From Paraburkholderia sejongensis (lineage in GTDB: Bacteria; Pseudomonadota; Gammaproteobacteria; Burkholderiales; Burkholderiaceae): a DNA stretch of 64,000 nucleotides. Positions 56,396 to 64,000 of this stretch are shown here, piece by piece (position 1 is the first letter of the stretch; every line of letters begins with the position of its first letter). Below the pieces are notes generated by a model. The model was not told the DNA's origin and searched no databases. It saw only the letters and a list, made by a program, of their open reading frames with translations. The DNA lies in the NCBI RefSeq assembly GCF_020880815.1, contig NZ_JAJITD010000023.1, positions 29,058 to 93,057 on the forward strand. The letters run 5' to 3'. The position numbers and the translations under genes are program-made.

Positions 56396-56610
56396 CGGCC
56401 GCGGCGCAGTCTTTTTCTCCTCCGTTTCGTTCTTTGTCGGCGGTGTGACGGCGGCGATGTTGCATCGCCGTTTCCGTGCCGCTCCCCCGCTTCCACCGTT
56501 TCCCTTTTTCTCGCCAGCGCAGCGCGACTTGCATAGTCGCGCCTGTCCTCTCTGGTTCCCCGCCTTCGGCGAACTTAGGTGTATACCCCGCGTCGCCAGC
56601 TATTGTCACC

Positions 56611-56634
56611 GCATTATCAGCCTGTCGATAATGC
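56611..56634. promoter_or_regulatory. Palindromic operator upstream of the IclR gene
   Basis: GCATTATC (56611-56618) and its exact complement GATAATGC (56627-56634) flank an eight-base spacer. The site ends four bases before the iclR-like ATG at 56639, a good position for autoregulation by IclR. Confidence 0.6.
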
Positions 56635-56638
56635 TCTC

Positions 56639-57382
56639 ATGGATGTGAAAACCGCGGCACGCGTCTTCGACGTGATAAACCTGTTTGCCGAACTGCGGCA
56701 ACCGATGATCTACAGCGAAATCGCCCGTCGCACCGGCATTCCGCTGTCGAGTTGCCACGCCCTTTTGCAAACGATGGTCGCGAAGGGCTATCTGTACGCG
56801 CCGGGCGTCAAGGCCGGCTACTACCCGACTCAGCGGCTGCTGCACGTCGCGCGCGACATCTGCGGCGAGGACCCGCTCACGCTGCTGTTCCAGCCGCTGC
56901 TCAGCGCGCTACGCGATGCGACCGGCGAGACCGCCGCGCTCGCGACGCTCGCCGGCAACCGGGTGGTGTATCTCGAAGTGCTCGAATCGCGCCAGAAAAT
57001 CCGCTATAGCGACGAGCCCGGCGGCTTCATGCCGGTGCATGCGAGCGCGGCGGGCAAGGCGCTGCTCGGCGCGCTGCCGGCCGCCGCGCGGCGTGCGCTG
57101 CTCGATAGTTGCGAACCGCTGAGCGCGTCGGCCGACGGTTCGGTGATCGAGCGCGCCGCGCTCGAAGCCGAGATCGACGAAGGGCTGCAAAACGGCTGGC
57201 ATCGCTCGACCGGGCAAAGCGTCGAGGACGTCGCGGCCCTCGCGCGCGGCTTCCTGATTCATGGCGAGGCGTTCGCGCTGGTGATCGGCGGCCCGAAAGC
57301 GCGGCTGCTGCAAAACGAGCCGGGCGCGGGCGCCGCCCTGCTGGAAATTTACCGACAGATTCCACCGACCCTGCTTGCGTGA
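56639..57382 (+). CDS. IclR-family transcriptional regulator
   Basis: A 247-residue IclR regulator: helix-turn-helix near residues 20-50 (MIYSEIARRTGIPLSSCHALLQTM) and C-terminal effector domain with CxxxG-like DSCEPLSA, GWHRSTGQSVEDVAALARGF and PVHASAAGKALLGAL. It controls the following cyclase-transporter-YciI genes most likely, as IclR genes sit with small catabolic operons. Start at 56639, not the in-frame GTG 60 bases upstream, because the palindrome is between. Confidence 0.88.
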   Translation: MDVKTAARVFDVINLFAELRQPMIYSEIARRTGIPLSSCHALLQTMVAKGYLYAPGVKAGYYPTQRLLHVARDICGEDPLTLLFQPLLSALRDATGETAALATLAGNRVVYLEVLESRQKIRYSDEPGGFMPVHASAAGKALLGALPAAARRALLDSCEPLSASADGSVIERAALEAEIDEGLQNGWHRSTGQSVEDVAALARGFLIHGEAFALVIGGPKARLLQNEPGAGAALLEIYRQIPPTLLA

Positions 57383-57454
57383 AGGCGCGCTGCTCGTTCA
57401 ATAGGGATCCGAACGATCAGCGCACCCCAGCCCTCTTTGCCAAAGGACGTTGCG

Positions 57455-58510
57455 ATGCGCTGGAAAAATAGACCTGAAGGATCGAACTGGGGCGAATTCG
57501 GCGCCGACGATCAACTCGGCCGGCCGAACCTGCTCGGCACCGACCAGGTGCTAAAGGGCGCGCGCGAGATCCGCGCGGGCCTGAGCTTCTGTCTGTCGCT
57601 ACCGCTCGACGTGCCCGGCGAAAACAAGCTGAATCCGCGACGCCATCCGCCGGTGCTGCGGCCGACGGTCCGGGACGGCCTGCCCTATGTGAACTTCCCG
57701 TTCGCGCGCACCGAAGCCAGCGCGACCGACATCGTCAGCGACGATCAGGTGCTGCTGAGCCTGCAATACTCGACTCAATGGGATTCGCTCGCGCACGTCG
57801 GCGCGCGCTTCGACGCGGACGGCGACGGCGTGCCCGAAAGCGTCTACTACAACGGTTATCGCGCGCAGAAGGATATCGTCGGACCGGTCGAATATCGCGC
57901 CGACGACGGCTACGCGCCGTACGCGTGCGGCTGCGGCGAGCACAGCCACGCGGACGTGCTCGGCATCGAAAACCTCGCGGTGAAGGGCATGCAAGGACGC
58001 GGCGTGCTGATCGACCTGGTCGCGCACTACGGCAACGCGTATCGCACGCTCGGCTACGACGACCTGATGTTCGCGATCGACGCCGATCGCGTGGAAATCG
58101 AACCGGGCGACATGCTGGTGCTGCGCACCGGCTTCGCGGAACTGCTGCTGTCGATGAACCGCCAGCCCGACGAAGCGGTGCTGAACAGCCATTGCAGCGC
58201 GCTCGACGGCCGCGACCAGCGGCTGCTGCAATGGCTGACCGATTCGGGCATCGCCGCGCTCGCCGCCGACAACTACGCGGTCGAACGCTATCCGGCGCGC
58301 CCGCCCGTCGAAGCCGGCGAGCATCCGCTGCTGCCGTTGCATCACCACTGCCTGTTCAAACTCGGTTTGCCGCTCGGCGAACTCTGGTATCTGCGCGAAC
58401 TGGCGACGTGGCTGCGCGCCAATGGCCGCTCGCGCTTCATGCTGACAGCGCCGCCGCTGCGGCTGCCGGGCGCGATGGGCTCGCCGGTCACGCCGATCGC
58501 GACGGTGTAA
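57455..58510 (+). CDS. Cyclase-family metal-dependent hydrolase (PF04199-like)
   Basis: A 351-residue protein of the cyclase/kynurenine-formamidase-like family. The metal region reads QYSTQWDSLAHVGARFDADGD, where other family members have HxGTHxDxxxH: first His is replaced by Ser/Gln, while Asp and the later His are kept. Later blocks are GVLIDLVAHYG and LVLRTGFAEL. Probable ring-opening or lactone/amide hydrolase. AAAGGA precedes ATG 57455. Downstream are the AtoE-type permease and YciI genes, so together they take up and degrade one small acid. Confidence 0.8.
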   Translation: MRWKNRPEGSNWGEFGADDQLGRPNLLGTDQVLKGAREIRAGLSFCLSLPLDVPGENKLNPRRHPPVLRPTVRDGLPYVNFPFARTEASATDIVSDDQVLLSLQYSTQWDSLAHVGARFDADGDGVPESVYYNGYRAQKDIVGPVEYRADDGYAPYACGCGEHSHADVLGIENLAVKGMQGRGVLIDLVAHYGNAYRTLGYDDLMFAIDADRVEIEPGDMLVLRTGFAELLLSMNRQPDEAVLNSHCSALDGRDQRLLQWLTDSGIAALAADNYAVERYPARPPVEAGEHPLLPLHHHCLFKLGLPLGELWYLRELATWLRANGRSRFMLTAPPLRLPGAMGSPVTPIATV

Positions 58511-58570
58511 CGAATCACGAAACCGCAACAACACGAAGTCACAACAAGAACCAAAGTCAGGGACAGTCTG

Positions 58571-59908
58571 ATGCAGAAAATCACCGCTTTCTTTACCGAG
58601 CTGATGCGCCGGTATTTGCCCGATCCGTTCGTCTTCGCGATCGGCCTCACGCTACTCACGATGATCCTCGCGGTACTCGTGCAGGGCCAGGCACTCAGCG
58701 CGCTCACGCTGAGCTGGGGTAAGGGCTTCTGGGCGCTGCTCGCCTTCACCACGCAGATGGCGGTGATTCTCGCGATGGGCTACGTGCTCGCGACCGCGCC
58801 GCTGACCGAGCGCTGTCTCGACCGGCTGGTCGCGCGGGTGCACGATCCGCGTATGGCGGTGATCGTCGCGACGCTGGTCGGCGGGATCGGCAGCTATCTG
58901 AACTGGGGTTTCGGGCTCGTGATCGGCGGGATCGTCGCGCGCAAGCTCGCGATGAGCATCAAGGGCGTGCATTACCCGTTGATCATCGCGGCCGCTTATA
59001 GCGGCTTCACGATGTATGGGCTCGGGCTGTCGGCGAGCATTCCGGTGCTGATCTCGACCAAGGGCCATCCGATGGAAGCGCAGATGGGCGTGATCCCGCT
59101 CGCGGAAACGATCTTTGCGCCGACGATGCTGATCACGAGTCTCGTCGTGATCGTCACGCTGCCGCTGCTCAATGCGTGGCTGCATCCGAAGCCGGGCCAG
59201 CCGGTCAAGGAAATCGACCGCGCGCTGTACGACACGCCGCAAGCCGCCACGCCTGCAACGTCCGCGGCCGATTACGACGAACGCGGTACGCTCGCCCATC
59301 GCCTGAACAACAGCCGTCTGCTCAGCTATCTGATCGGCGCGGCCGGCATCGTGTACGTCGTGCTGTATTTCCACGGCGGCGGCTCGATGGACCTGAACCT
59401 GATCAACTTCATCATCCTGTTTCTCGGCATCATTCTGCTCGGCACGCCGATTCGCTACGTCGAGAAGCTGAACGAAGGCATCCGCACGATCAGCGGCATC
59501 ATTTTGCAGTACCCGTTCTACGCGGGGATCATGGCGATCATGGCGTCGTCGGGTCTCGTCAACACGTTCTCGCACTGGTTCGTGAAGATCGCGACGCCCG
59601 CGACGCTGCCGTTCTGGGGTCTCGTCAGTTCGTTCTTCATCAACTTTTTCGCGCCGTCGGGCGGCGGACACTGGGTGATCCAGGGGCCGTTCATGATCGA
59701 GGCCGCGCAGTCGCTCGGCGCATCGGTCGGCCATACCGCGACCGCCGTGATGCTCGGCAACGCGTGGAACGATCTGGTGCAGCCGTTCTGGATTCTGCCC
59801 GCGCTCGCGCTGTCGAAGCTGAAACTGAAGGACATCATGGGCTATACGGTCATCATGATGTTCTGGATCGGCATCGTGTACACGGCGGCCATTCTATTGT
59901 GGCGCTAA
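58571..59908 (+). CDS. Short-chain fatty acid transporter, AtoE family
   Basis: A 445-residue inner-membrane carrier with about 12 helices. Family motifs: LPDPFVFAIGLTLLTM near the start, YLNWGFGLVIGGIVARKL, and the FFAPSGGGHWVIQGPFM block near residue 365. AtoE proteins carry acetate, butyrate and related acids. It lies 60 bases after the cyclase gene and 43 before YciI; the operon substrate is probably a C4-C6 organic acid. Confidence 0.9.
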   Translation: MQKITAFFTELMRRYLPDPFVFAIGLTLLTMILAVLVQGQALSALTLSWGKGFWALLAFTTQMAVILAMGYVLATAPLTERCLDRLVARVHDPRMAVIVATLVGGIGSYLNWGFGLVIGGIVARKLAMSIKGVHYPLIIAAAYSGFTMYGLGLSASIPVLISTKGHPMEAQMGVIPLAETIFAPTMLITSLVVIVTLPLLNAWLHPKPGQPVKEIDRALYDTPQAATPATSAADYDERGTLAHRLNNSRLLSYLIGAAGIVYVVLYFHGGGSMDLNLINFIILFLGIILLGTPIRYVEKLNEGIRTISGIILQYPFYAGIMAIMASSGLVNTFSHWFVKIATPATLPFWGLVSSFFINFFAPSGGGHWVIQGPFMIEAAQSLGASVGHTATAVMLGNAWNDLVQPFWILPALALSKLKLKDIMGYTVIMMFWIGIVYTAAILLWR

Positions 59909-59951
59909 TGCGTTCGACCTCGACGCGCGCGCCCACTCAACTGGAGAACTG

Positions 59952-60248
59952 ATGCCCTACATCATCGAGACATTCGACAAACCCGGTCACGCCGACGTAC
60001 GTATTCGCGAGCGCGACTCGCATCTGGCGTTTCTCGAACAACACAAAGCACTGCTGCTCGCCTGCGGCGCGAAGCTGAACGACGACGGCAGTGGCGCGGG
60101 CGGCGGCATGTATGTGATCGATGTCGAAACGCGCGAGGAGGCCGAGCGCTTTATCGCGGCCGATCCGTTTTCAGTGGTCGGGCTGTTCGAGCGTGTGACG
60201 ATTACGCGCTGGCGCAAGGCTTATTTCGATCGGGAGTGCTACTTGTAG
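59952..60248 (+). CDS. YciI-family protein
   Basis: A 98-residue YciI fold protein (MPYIIETFDKPGHADVRI start, YVIDVETREEAERFIAADPFSVVGLFE). Homologues such as TftG remove HCl from chloro-lactones; the conserved His/Asp (residue about 23 and GHADVRIRERDSH) is present. GGAGAA precedes the ATG. Last gene of the IclR-regulated operon, followed by a terminator-like hairpin. Confidence 0.9.
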   Translation: MPYIIETFDKPGHADVRIRERDSHLAFLEQHKALLLACGAKLNDDGSGAGGGMYVIDVETREEAERFIAADPFSVVGLFERVTITRWRKAYFDRECYL

Positions 60249-60282
60249 CGAGAGGCGAAGGGCTTTGCTTCGCGTGATGTGT

Positions 60283-60320
60283 GCGGCTAACAGCGCGGGG
60301 CGTTGTTAGCCGCTTCTGTT
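60283..60320 (+). terminator. Terminator-like hairpin after the YciI gene
   Basis: GCGGCTAACA (60283-60292) pairs with TGTTAGCCGC (60304-60313) around an 11-base GC-rich loop, followed by TTCTGTTT. The run of T is imperfect, but the stem is perfect and ends the operon. Confidence 0.65.
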
Positions 60321-60324
60321 TGCA

Positions 60325-60351
60325 TGGCGTGCCTGGCGTGCGTGGCGTGCG
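60325..60351. repeat. 9-bp tandem repeat
   Basis: Three head-to-tail copies of TGGCGTGC(C/G), the first with a C at position nine. It lies between the terminator and the dihydroxyacetone kinase gene end. Confidence 0.7.
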
Positions 60352-60354
60352 TGG

Positions 60355-62061
60355 CTAATCGGCTAGCGAGTCGCGAAGCGCCGCGAGCCACAACGCTATT
60401 GCATGCGCGCCAGGGTCCGCGTGACCGAGCGCGCGGTCGCCCACATAGCTCGAACGTCCGCGGCGCGGATGCATCGACGCGGTGCGTGATGCGCCATCGG
60501 TCGCCGCATCGACCGCTGCCGTCAGGGCGGCATTCGTCGTTGCGCCGTTGGCGAGAGCGGTTTCCAATGCGTCGGCGGCGGGCTTCAACGCATCGACCAT
60601 CGTGCGATCGCCCGGCTTCGCGCCACCCAGTTCCATCAACGCGTCGACGCCGGCGCTGAACGCTTGCGCCCATTGCCGCGCGGTGGTCCCGCCCGACTGT
60701 TCGAGCACGGCCGCCGCGCGCAGCAACAGCACCGCATACAACGGCCCGGAGGTGCCGCCGACGACCCGCCGCAGCGTCGCGGACACGCTGCGCAACACCG
60801 CACCCGGCATCGTCTCGACCGCATACGTGTCGAGTTCCTGTTGCACCGCGCGGGCGCCGCGCGCGAGGCTGATGCCGAGATCGCCATCGCCGACGCGCTG
60901 ATCCATTTCGGTCAACGTCGGCTCCGCTTGCAGCAGACACGCGCACACCGCGTCGATCGCGCGACGCAGCGTCGCTTCGCGCGTAAGCGTCGCTCCTTTC
61001 GGATGCGGTTGCGCGGGCGCGGGCGCGGCGCGCACCGACACTCGCGCGACCCGGCCGCTCAGCGCGGGCCACGCGCTGGTCTGAGCGGGAGCGTCGAGCA
61101 ATGCGAGCCGTTCGTCATCGACACGCAACAGCGTCAGCGACACGCCGGCCATTTCCAGCGCGCTCAGAAACGTGCCGGCCCACGCACGCTCGACCACAAT
61201 GCCGAGCTTGTCGAGCTCGCGCAGCGCGGCCCCCGCGACGATGCCCAGTTCGCTCGATGGCGTGCCGCCCAGGTTGTTCACGAGCAGCACCACGCGCTCG
61301 CCCGCCTGCAACGCGAGATCGCCGACGATCTTCGCGAGCAGCTTGCCGGCGATCGCATCGGCCGGCTCCAGCGCGCCGCGCGCGACACCCGCCTCGCCGT
61401 GAATGCCGAGCCCCCATTCGATCTCGCCATCGGCCAGCTCGAAGCCCAGCTTGCCCGCAGCCGGCACCGTGCACGGCGTCAGCGCGACGCCCATCGTGCC
61501 GAGCGCCGCGGCGGCATCGCGCGCGAGCTTTGCGACCTCGCTCAGCGGCAGCCCGCGCGCGGCCGCCGCGCCCGCGATCTTGTGAACCAGCACCGTGCCC
61601 GCGAGACCGCGACGGCCCGCGTGGTCGCCGCTCGCGGCCAGCGCGACGTCGTCGGCGACGATCACCATCTCGACCGCAATGTCCTCGGCGCGCGCGAGCT
61701 CCGCCGCGAGCCCGAAGTTGAAGCGATCGCCGGTGTAGTTCTTGACGATCAGCAGCACGCCAGCCGGACCGGCGACCGCGCGGATCGCGTCGAGCACCGC
61801 GTCGGTGGACGGCGACGTGAACACCTCGCCGGCCACCGCCGCGCTCAGCATGCCGTCGCCGACGTAGCCGCCGTGAGCGGGTTCGTGGCCCGAACCGCCG
61901 CCCGAGATCAGCGCGACCTCGCCGCGCGCGGCCACAGCCTCGGCATCGGCGCGCACGACGATCGAGCCGCCCTGTAACAGCGAGAGTTGGGGATTGAGCG
62001 CCACGAGGCCTTTGAGCATGTCGGGGACCACGGTGGACACATCGTTGATGAGCTTCTTCAT
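60355..62061 (-). CDS. dhaKL: Dihydroxyacetone kinase, fused DhaK-DhaL (ATP type)
   Basis: A 568-residue fused kinase. The DhaK part (about 1-330) has GGGSGHEPAHGGYVG and the hemiaminal His221 in GLGIHGEAG; the DhaL part (about 365-568) has the Mg/ATP motif DQRVGDGDLGISL, GGTSGPLYAV, and HPRRGRSSYVGDRALGHADPGA. Without a DhaM PTS subunit, it is the ATP-dependent form. It phosphorylates dihydroxyacetone or related trioses and tetroses. ATG 62061 has GGAG upstream. Confidence 0.92.
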   Translation of the reverse strand: MKKLINDVSTVVPDMLKGLVALNPQLSLLQGGSIVVRADAEAVAARGEVALISGGGSGHEPAHGGYVGDGMLSAAVAGEVFTSPSTDAVLDAIRAVAGPAGVLLIVKNYTGDRFNFGLAAELARAEDIAVEMVIVADDVALAASGDHAGRRGLAGTVLVHKIAGAAAARGLPLSEVAKLARDAAAALGTMGVALTPCTVPAAGKLGFELADGEIEWGLGIHGEAGVARGALEPADAIAGKLLAKIVGDLALQAGERVVLLVNNLGGTPSSELGIVAGAALRELDKLGIVVERAWAGTFLSALEMAGVSLTLLRVDDERLALLDAPAQTSAWPALSGRVARVSVRAAPAPAQPHPKGATLTREATLRRAIDAVCACLLQAEPTLTEMDQRVGDGDLGISLARGARAVQQELDTYAVETMPGAVLRSVSATLRRVVGGTSGPLYAVLLLRAAAVLEQSGGTTARQWAQAFSAGVDALMELGGAKPGDRTMVDALKPAADALETALANGATTNAALTAAVDAATDGASRTASMHPRRGRSSYVGDRALGHADPGAHAIALWLAALRDSLAD

Positions 62062-62274
62062 TGCATCAGCTCCGTTCAATGCTGCCGCGCTCCGTGACGA
62101 TACGTGGGGCAGCCGGGTCGATGGCGAAACCGGAAGGCTTAACTGTACCGCGCCTTCGCCACGACAATGCGATACCGCGAACGCGCGAATGCATGCGAGC
62201 GTCGAGCTGATTACGAAAGCAGGGGGACGTAATGCGGAATGAAGAACTGCGGGGACTACTGCGTTTGACTGGAG

Positions 62275-62306
62275 CGTAGAAGAAAGCGGAACCGCTTTCT
62301 TCTACG
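62275..62306. terminator. Perfect 15-bp inverted repeat downstream of tRNA-Val
   Basis: CGTAGAAGAAAGCGG (62275-62289) and its exact complement (62292-62306) flank two A residues. It starts 13 bases after the tRNA 3' end on the minus strand. No long T-run follows either way, so it may act as a bidirectional terminator or a tRNA-processing signal. Confidence 0.65.
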
Positions 62307-62318
62307 TCACAGATGCGT

Positions 62319-62395
62319 TGGTAGGCTCGATTGGATTCGAACCAACGACCCCCACCATGTCAAGGTGGTGCTCTAACCAACTGAGCTACGAGCCT
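62319..62395 (-). tRNA. tRNA-Val (GAC)
   Basis: On the minus strand the 77-base gene has acceptor stem AGGCTCG/CGAGCCT, encoded ACCA end, D arm AGCTCAGTTGGTTAGAGC, anticodon arm CCACC-TTGACAT-GGTGG with anticodon GAC, and T arm TTGG-TTCGAAT-CCAA. All stems are intact. Confidence 0.97.
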
Positions 62396-62484
62396 TTAGA
62401 GAGCGCGAATTATAGAGACTCGTCGCGCGCCGCACAAGCCCTTCGCGCGAATTATCGCGACACAGGTGCAATTACCTCGTGCAA

Positions 62485-62738
62485 TCAGTTTGGCGCGGCC
62501 CATTCGGTGCGTGCGGTGTGTGGGTCCAACGGATAAACAAGCCGCTTGATGTGCATGAAGTTGAACCGTGCGTAGTTGGAATTCGTCACCCCGCGGTCAT
62601 CGCGGTCCGCATCCGATGGTTCTGGACGAACGTATCGCGGCCATAGCTCGGTCCGTTGCGACCGAATGCGGTAAGCGGAGTTTCGACCGGCCAGAACGTG
62701 TTGGTCTCGTGGTTCATGCGCGCGATCAGGATCTTCAT
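62485..62738 (-). pseudogene. M81 metallopeptidase (microcystinase C-like) with internal deletion
   Basis: On the minus strand the first 50 codons (62738 to 62589) are an intact N-terminus, MKILIARMNHETNTFWPVET, matching the conserved start of M81 peptidases, and end at a TGA. Then, in another frame, a sequence reading FNFMHIKRLVYPLDPHTARTE ends at 62485; PVYPLDPxT is the conserved C-terminal segment of the same family. About 430 central codons are missing. It is a non-functional gene with both ends kept. Confidence 0.7.
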
Positions 62739-63096
62739 GTGGGTACGCTCCCTGTCTTAGATCGCGGCTCGTCACGATGGCCGCGATCGCTGGCCACTTT
62801 TCGTCAGTTCGATGCTGCTCGACTTGTCGGGCCAGAGAGGTTTGCGCGGGCGGGTGCTCGGCTACGGCGCGTACGCGCCCGGAGGACTGCTATCGCGGCA
62901 CCAGCGGATATGCGCAATGCGTCGTGATCGACGTATCGAATACCGAAGCTTTGCTGGCCCTCGTACAAACCCGATCTGCGCGGAATTGACTGCCAGCAAA
63001 CGTTTTCGTCCATCGATGCGAGTTAACTGCAATCAGGGCTCAACCTTTTGCCGGACGCGCCGTTATTGCATTTGCTCAGGCAATCCATCGACTTCC
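62739..63096. promoter_or_regulatory. Intergenic region with palindrome upstream of the M81 fragment
   Basis: A 358-base region, no credible gene. GATCGCGGC (62760-62768) and GCCGCGATC (62780-62788) form a nine-base inverted repeat around 11 bases, 22 bases upstream of the peptidase fragment start, perhaps its old operator. The right part holds the promoter of the gene at 63097. Confidence 0.5.
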
Positions 63097-63558
63097 ATGG
63101 CACAACCTATTTCGTTTCGCAACTCCGGTGCAGCGCGCGCTCGACACGCCAAAGCCATGCTGCTGCCGATCGCGCGCGCGATCGCCGACGACCTCGCGTT
63201 GCGGGTCCATCTGTCGCTCGACGCACTGCGCCGCGGCGTCGGCAGCAAGACCGACGCGCAGACGCTCACGCAGATCATGCTATTGACCGCGCACCTGGCA
63301 GAAGCGGGTTTCGGCTCGATGAGCCGCGAAGAGCTCTGTGCCGCTGATCGGACGGCGTCGGCGGTATTCGACATCGGTCGAACCCACGACGAGTGGAAAC
63401 TGGACGAAGCGGGATTCGAACTGTTCGCGTCGATCGCAATGAATTACGACCGGCAACTGCATCGCGCGCCGCTATGGGCGATCACGGAAGCGAGCGAGCG
63501 ACTCGACCGCTTCATGGCCGGCTCGCCCGACCCTGCCCCGGCACGTAAGCGGGCTTAA
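63097..63558 (+). CDS. Conserved hypothetical protein of Burkholderiales type
   Basis: A 153-residue cytoplasmic, mainly helical protein (MAQPISFRNSGAARARHAKA start; SLDALRRGVGSKTDAQTLTQIM; PLWAITEASERLDRFM). I see no recognised domain; no helix-turn-helix is evident. The start is placed at the ATG since the upstream part of the frame lacks coding character. It is isolated beside an rRNA operon. Confidence 0.65.
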   Translation: MAQPISFRNSGAARARHAKAMLLPIARAIADDLALRVHLSLDALRRGVGSKTDAQTLTQIMLLTAHLAEAGFGSMSREELCAADRTASAVFDIGRTHDEWKLDEAGFELFASIAMNYDRQLHRAPLWAITEASERLDRFMAGSPDPAPARKRA

Positions 63559-63774
63559 CGGCGCGTGGACAACATGCGGGCAGGGCCTTTTCGAACAAGG
63601 CTCACCGGTGATTGAACCGGTTCGGCCCGAATTAGCGGTGCGAATACCTAATTCGGGCACGCGTACCTGGAACTAACCGGCTACGCGAAAGCGTTACGGA
63701 TTGGCAGGCTGTGATGAGAGGAGCCACGATGGGTTTGCGCTCCGCACACAGCGGGTTTGTCCGCGCGTAAACGC
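63559..63774. other. Intergenic region with inverted repeat
   Basis: Non-coding gap between the hypothetical gene and the rRNA terminators. It contains an 11-base inverted repeat, GCCCGAATTAG (63625-63635) and CTAATTCGGGC (63648-63658), spaced by 12 bases. No T-run; function unknown. Confidence 0.5.
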
Positions 63775-63794
63775 AAAAACCCCACCGCCGGGGT
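63775..63794 (-). terminator. Rho-independent terminator of the rRNA operon
   Basis: On the minus strand ACCCC-GGCGGT-GGGGT followed by TTTT. It comes after the hairpin at 63826-63865 in the transcript. Confidence 0.75.
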
Positions 63795-63825
63795 GAGGTT
63801 CTATTCGGGAACAGCCACGTAAACG

Positions 63826-63865
63826 CCAGAACCCCGGCGCTCTTTCGGAGACACCGGGGTTCTGG
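63826..63865 (-). terminator. Strong hairpin downstream of 5S rRNA
   Basis: A 12-base perfect stem, CCAGAACCCCGG and CCGGGGTTCTGG, with a 16-base loop, starts about 16 bases after the 5S rRNA end on the minus strand. It could be a processing or termination hairpin preceding the second terminator. Confidence 0.7.
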
Positions 63866-63881
63866 ACATACAGCATAAGGA

Positions 63882-63997
63882 GCCTGACGATTACCTACTT
63901 TCACACGGGCAATCCGCACTATCATCGGCGTAGAGTCGTTTCACGGTCCTGTTCGGGATGGGAAGGGGTGGGACCGACTCGCTATGGTCATCAGGCA
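63882..63997 (-). rRNA. rrf: 5S ribosomal RNA
   Basis: Read on the minus strand the 116-base sequence begins TGCCTGATGACCATAGCGAG, contains the conserved CCATCCCGAACAGG segment and ends GTAATCGTCAGGC, closing the terminal helix with GCCTGA/TCAGGC. It is the 3' end of an rRNA operon; 23S should lie beyond 64000. Confidence 0.96.
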
Positions 63998-64000
63998 TGA

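Noticed and set aside
60325..60351. A possible CRISPR repeat
   Set aside because: Copies are only nine bases long and contiguous, with no spacers.
63097..63558. Calling this gene a Fis-family regulator
   Set aside because: I see no Fis-type C-terminal helix-turn-helix; a hypothetical label is safer.

Overview
The window is a high-GC (roughly two-thirds G+C) stretch of a betaproteobacterial chromosome. Protein content (DUF4148, porin, SulP/carbonic anhydrase pair), the tRNA-Val(GAC) and the 5S rRNA at the right edge all point to the Burkholderia/Paraburkholderia group. I see no prophage, CRISPR array or intact insertion sequence, only decayed fragments.

Layout. 1-8 kb: a PQQ alcohol dehydrogenase with its own c-type cytochrome and a periplasmic ankyrin protein, facing tonB-exbB-exbD and two HAD phosphatases (cbbY/gph type); a YVTN beta-propeller gene runs off the left edge. 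The dehydrogenase carries the extra aspartate seen in lanthanide-dependent alcohol dehydrogenases. 8.4-16.6 kb: SulP transporter plus beta-carbonic anhydrase, a DUF4148 protein, a metal-type two-component system, an MFS transporter and a porin. 16.6-21 kb: AraC and LysR regulators divergent from an opine-dehydrogenase-like gene coupled to a 3-hydroxyacyl-CoA dehydrogenase. 21.3-22.3 kb: a small Asp/Gly/His-repeat peptide gene followed by a 2OG-Fe(II) oxygenase, the best candidate here for an undescribed peptide-modification system. 22.4-28.6 kb: a ClpG/ClpK-type stand-alone disaggregase, NUDIX hydrolase, hybrid histidine kinase and glyoxalase-fold protein. 28.6-42 kb: accessory genes (glycosyltransferase, lipoprotein, SGNH esterase, SDRs, AraC, TetR/EamA pair with matching operators, hydrolase, cytochrome b561/molybdoenzyme, degenerate HD-GYP-LuxR, epimerase) ending in transposase and LysR debris beside selC.

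42.8-56.4 kb is a complete selenium module: selC, selB, selA, fdhE and fdoI-fdoH-fdoG on the minus strand, with an in-frame UGA (Sec197) and a SECIS hairpin in fdoG; selD, selU (mnmH), a DUF318/ArsP-like permease and a 44-residue membrane peptide lie divergently. The FDH provides the selenoprotein, selD the selenophosphate, selA/selB/selC the insertion machinery and selU a second use of selenophosphate in tRNA.

56.6-64 kb: an IclR-controlled cyclase/AtoE-type permease/YciI operon, an ATP-type dihydroxyacetone kinase, tRNA-Val, an internally deleted M81 metallopeptidase gene, a conserved hypothetical gene, and the 5S rRNA end of an rRNA operon whose 23S gene must lie beyond the right edge.

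Taken together, PQQ alcohol oxidation, formate dehydrogenase, bicarbonate handling and CbbY/phosphoglycolate-type phosphatases would suit an organism that can use C1 or alcohol substrates, but no Rubisco or PQQ synthesis genes are in view, so that link is inference.
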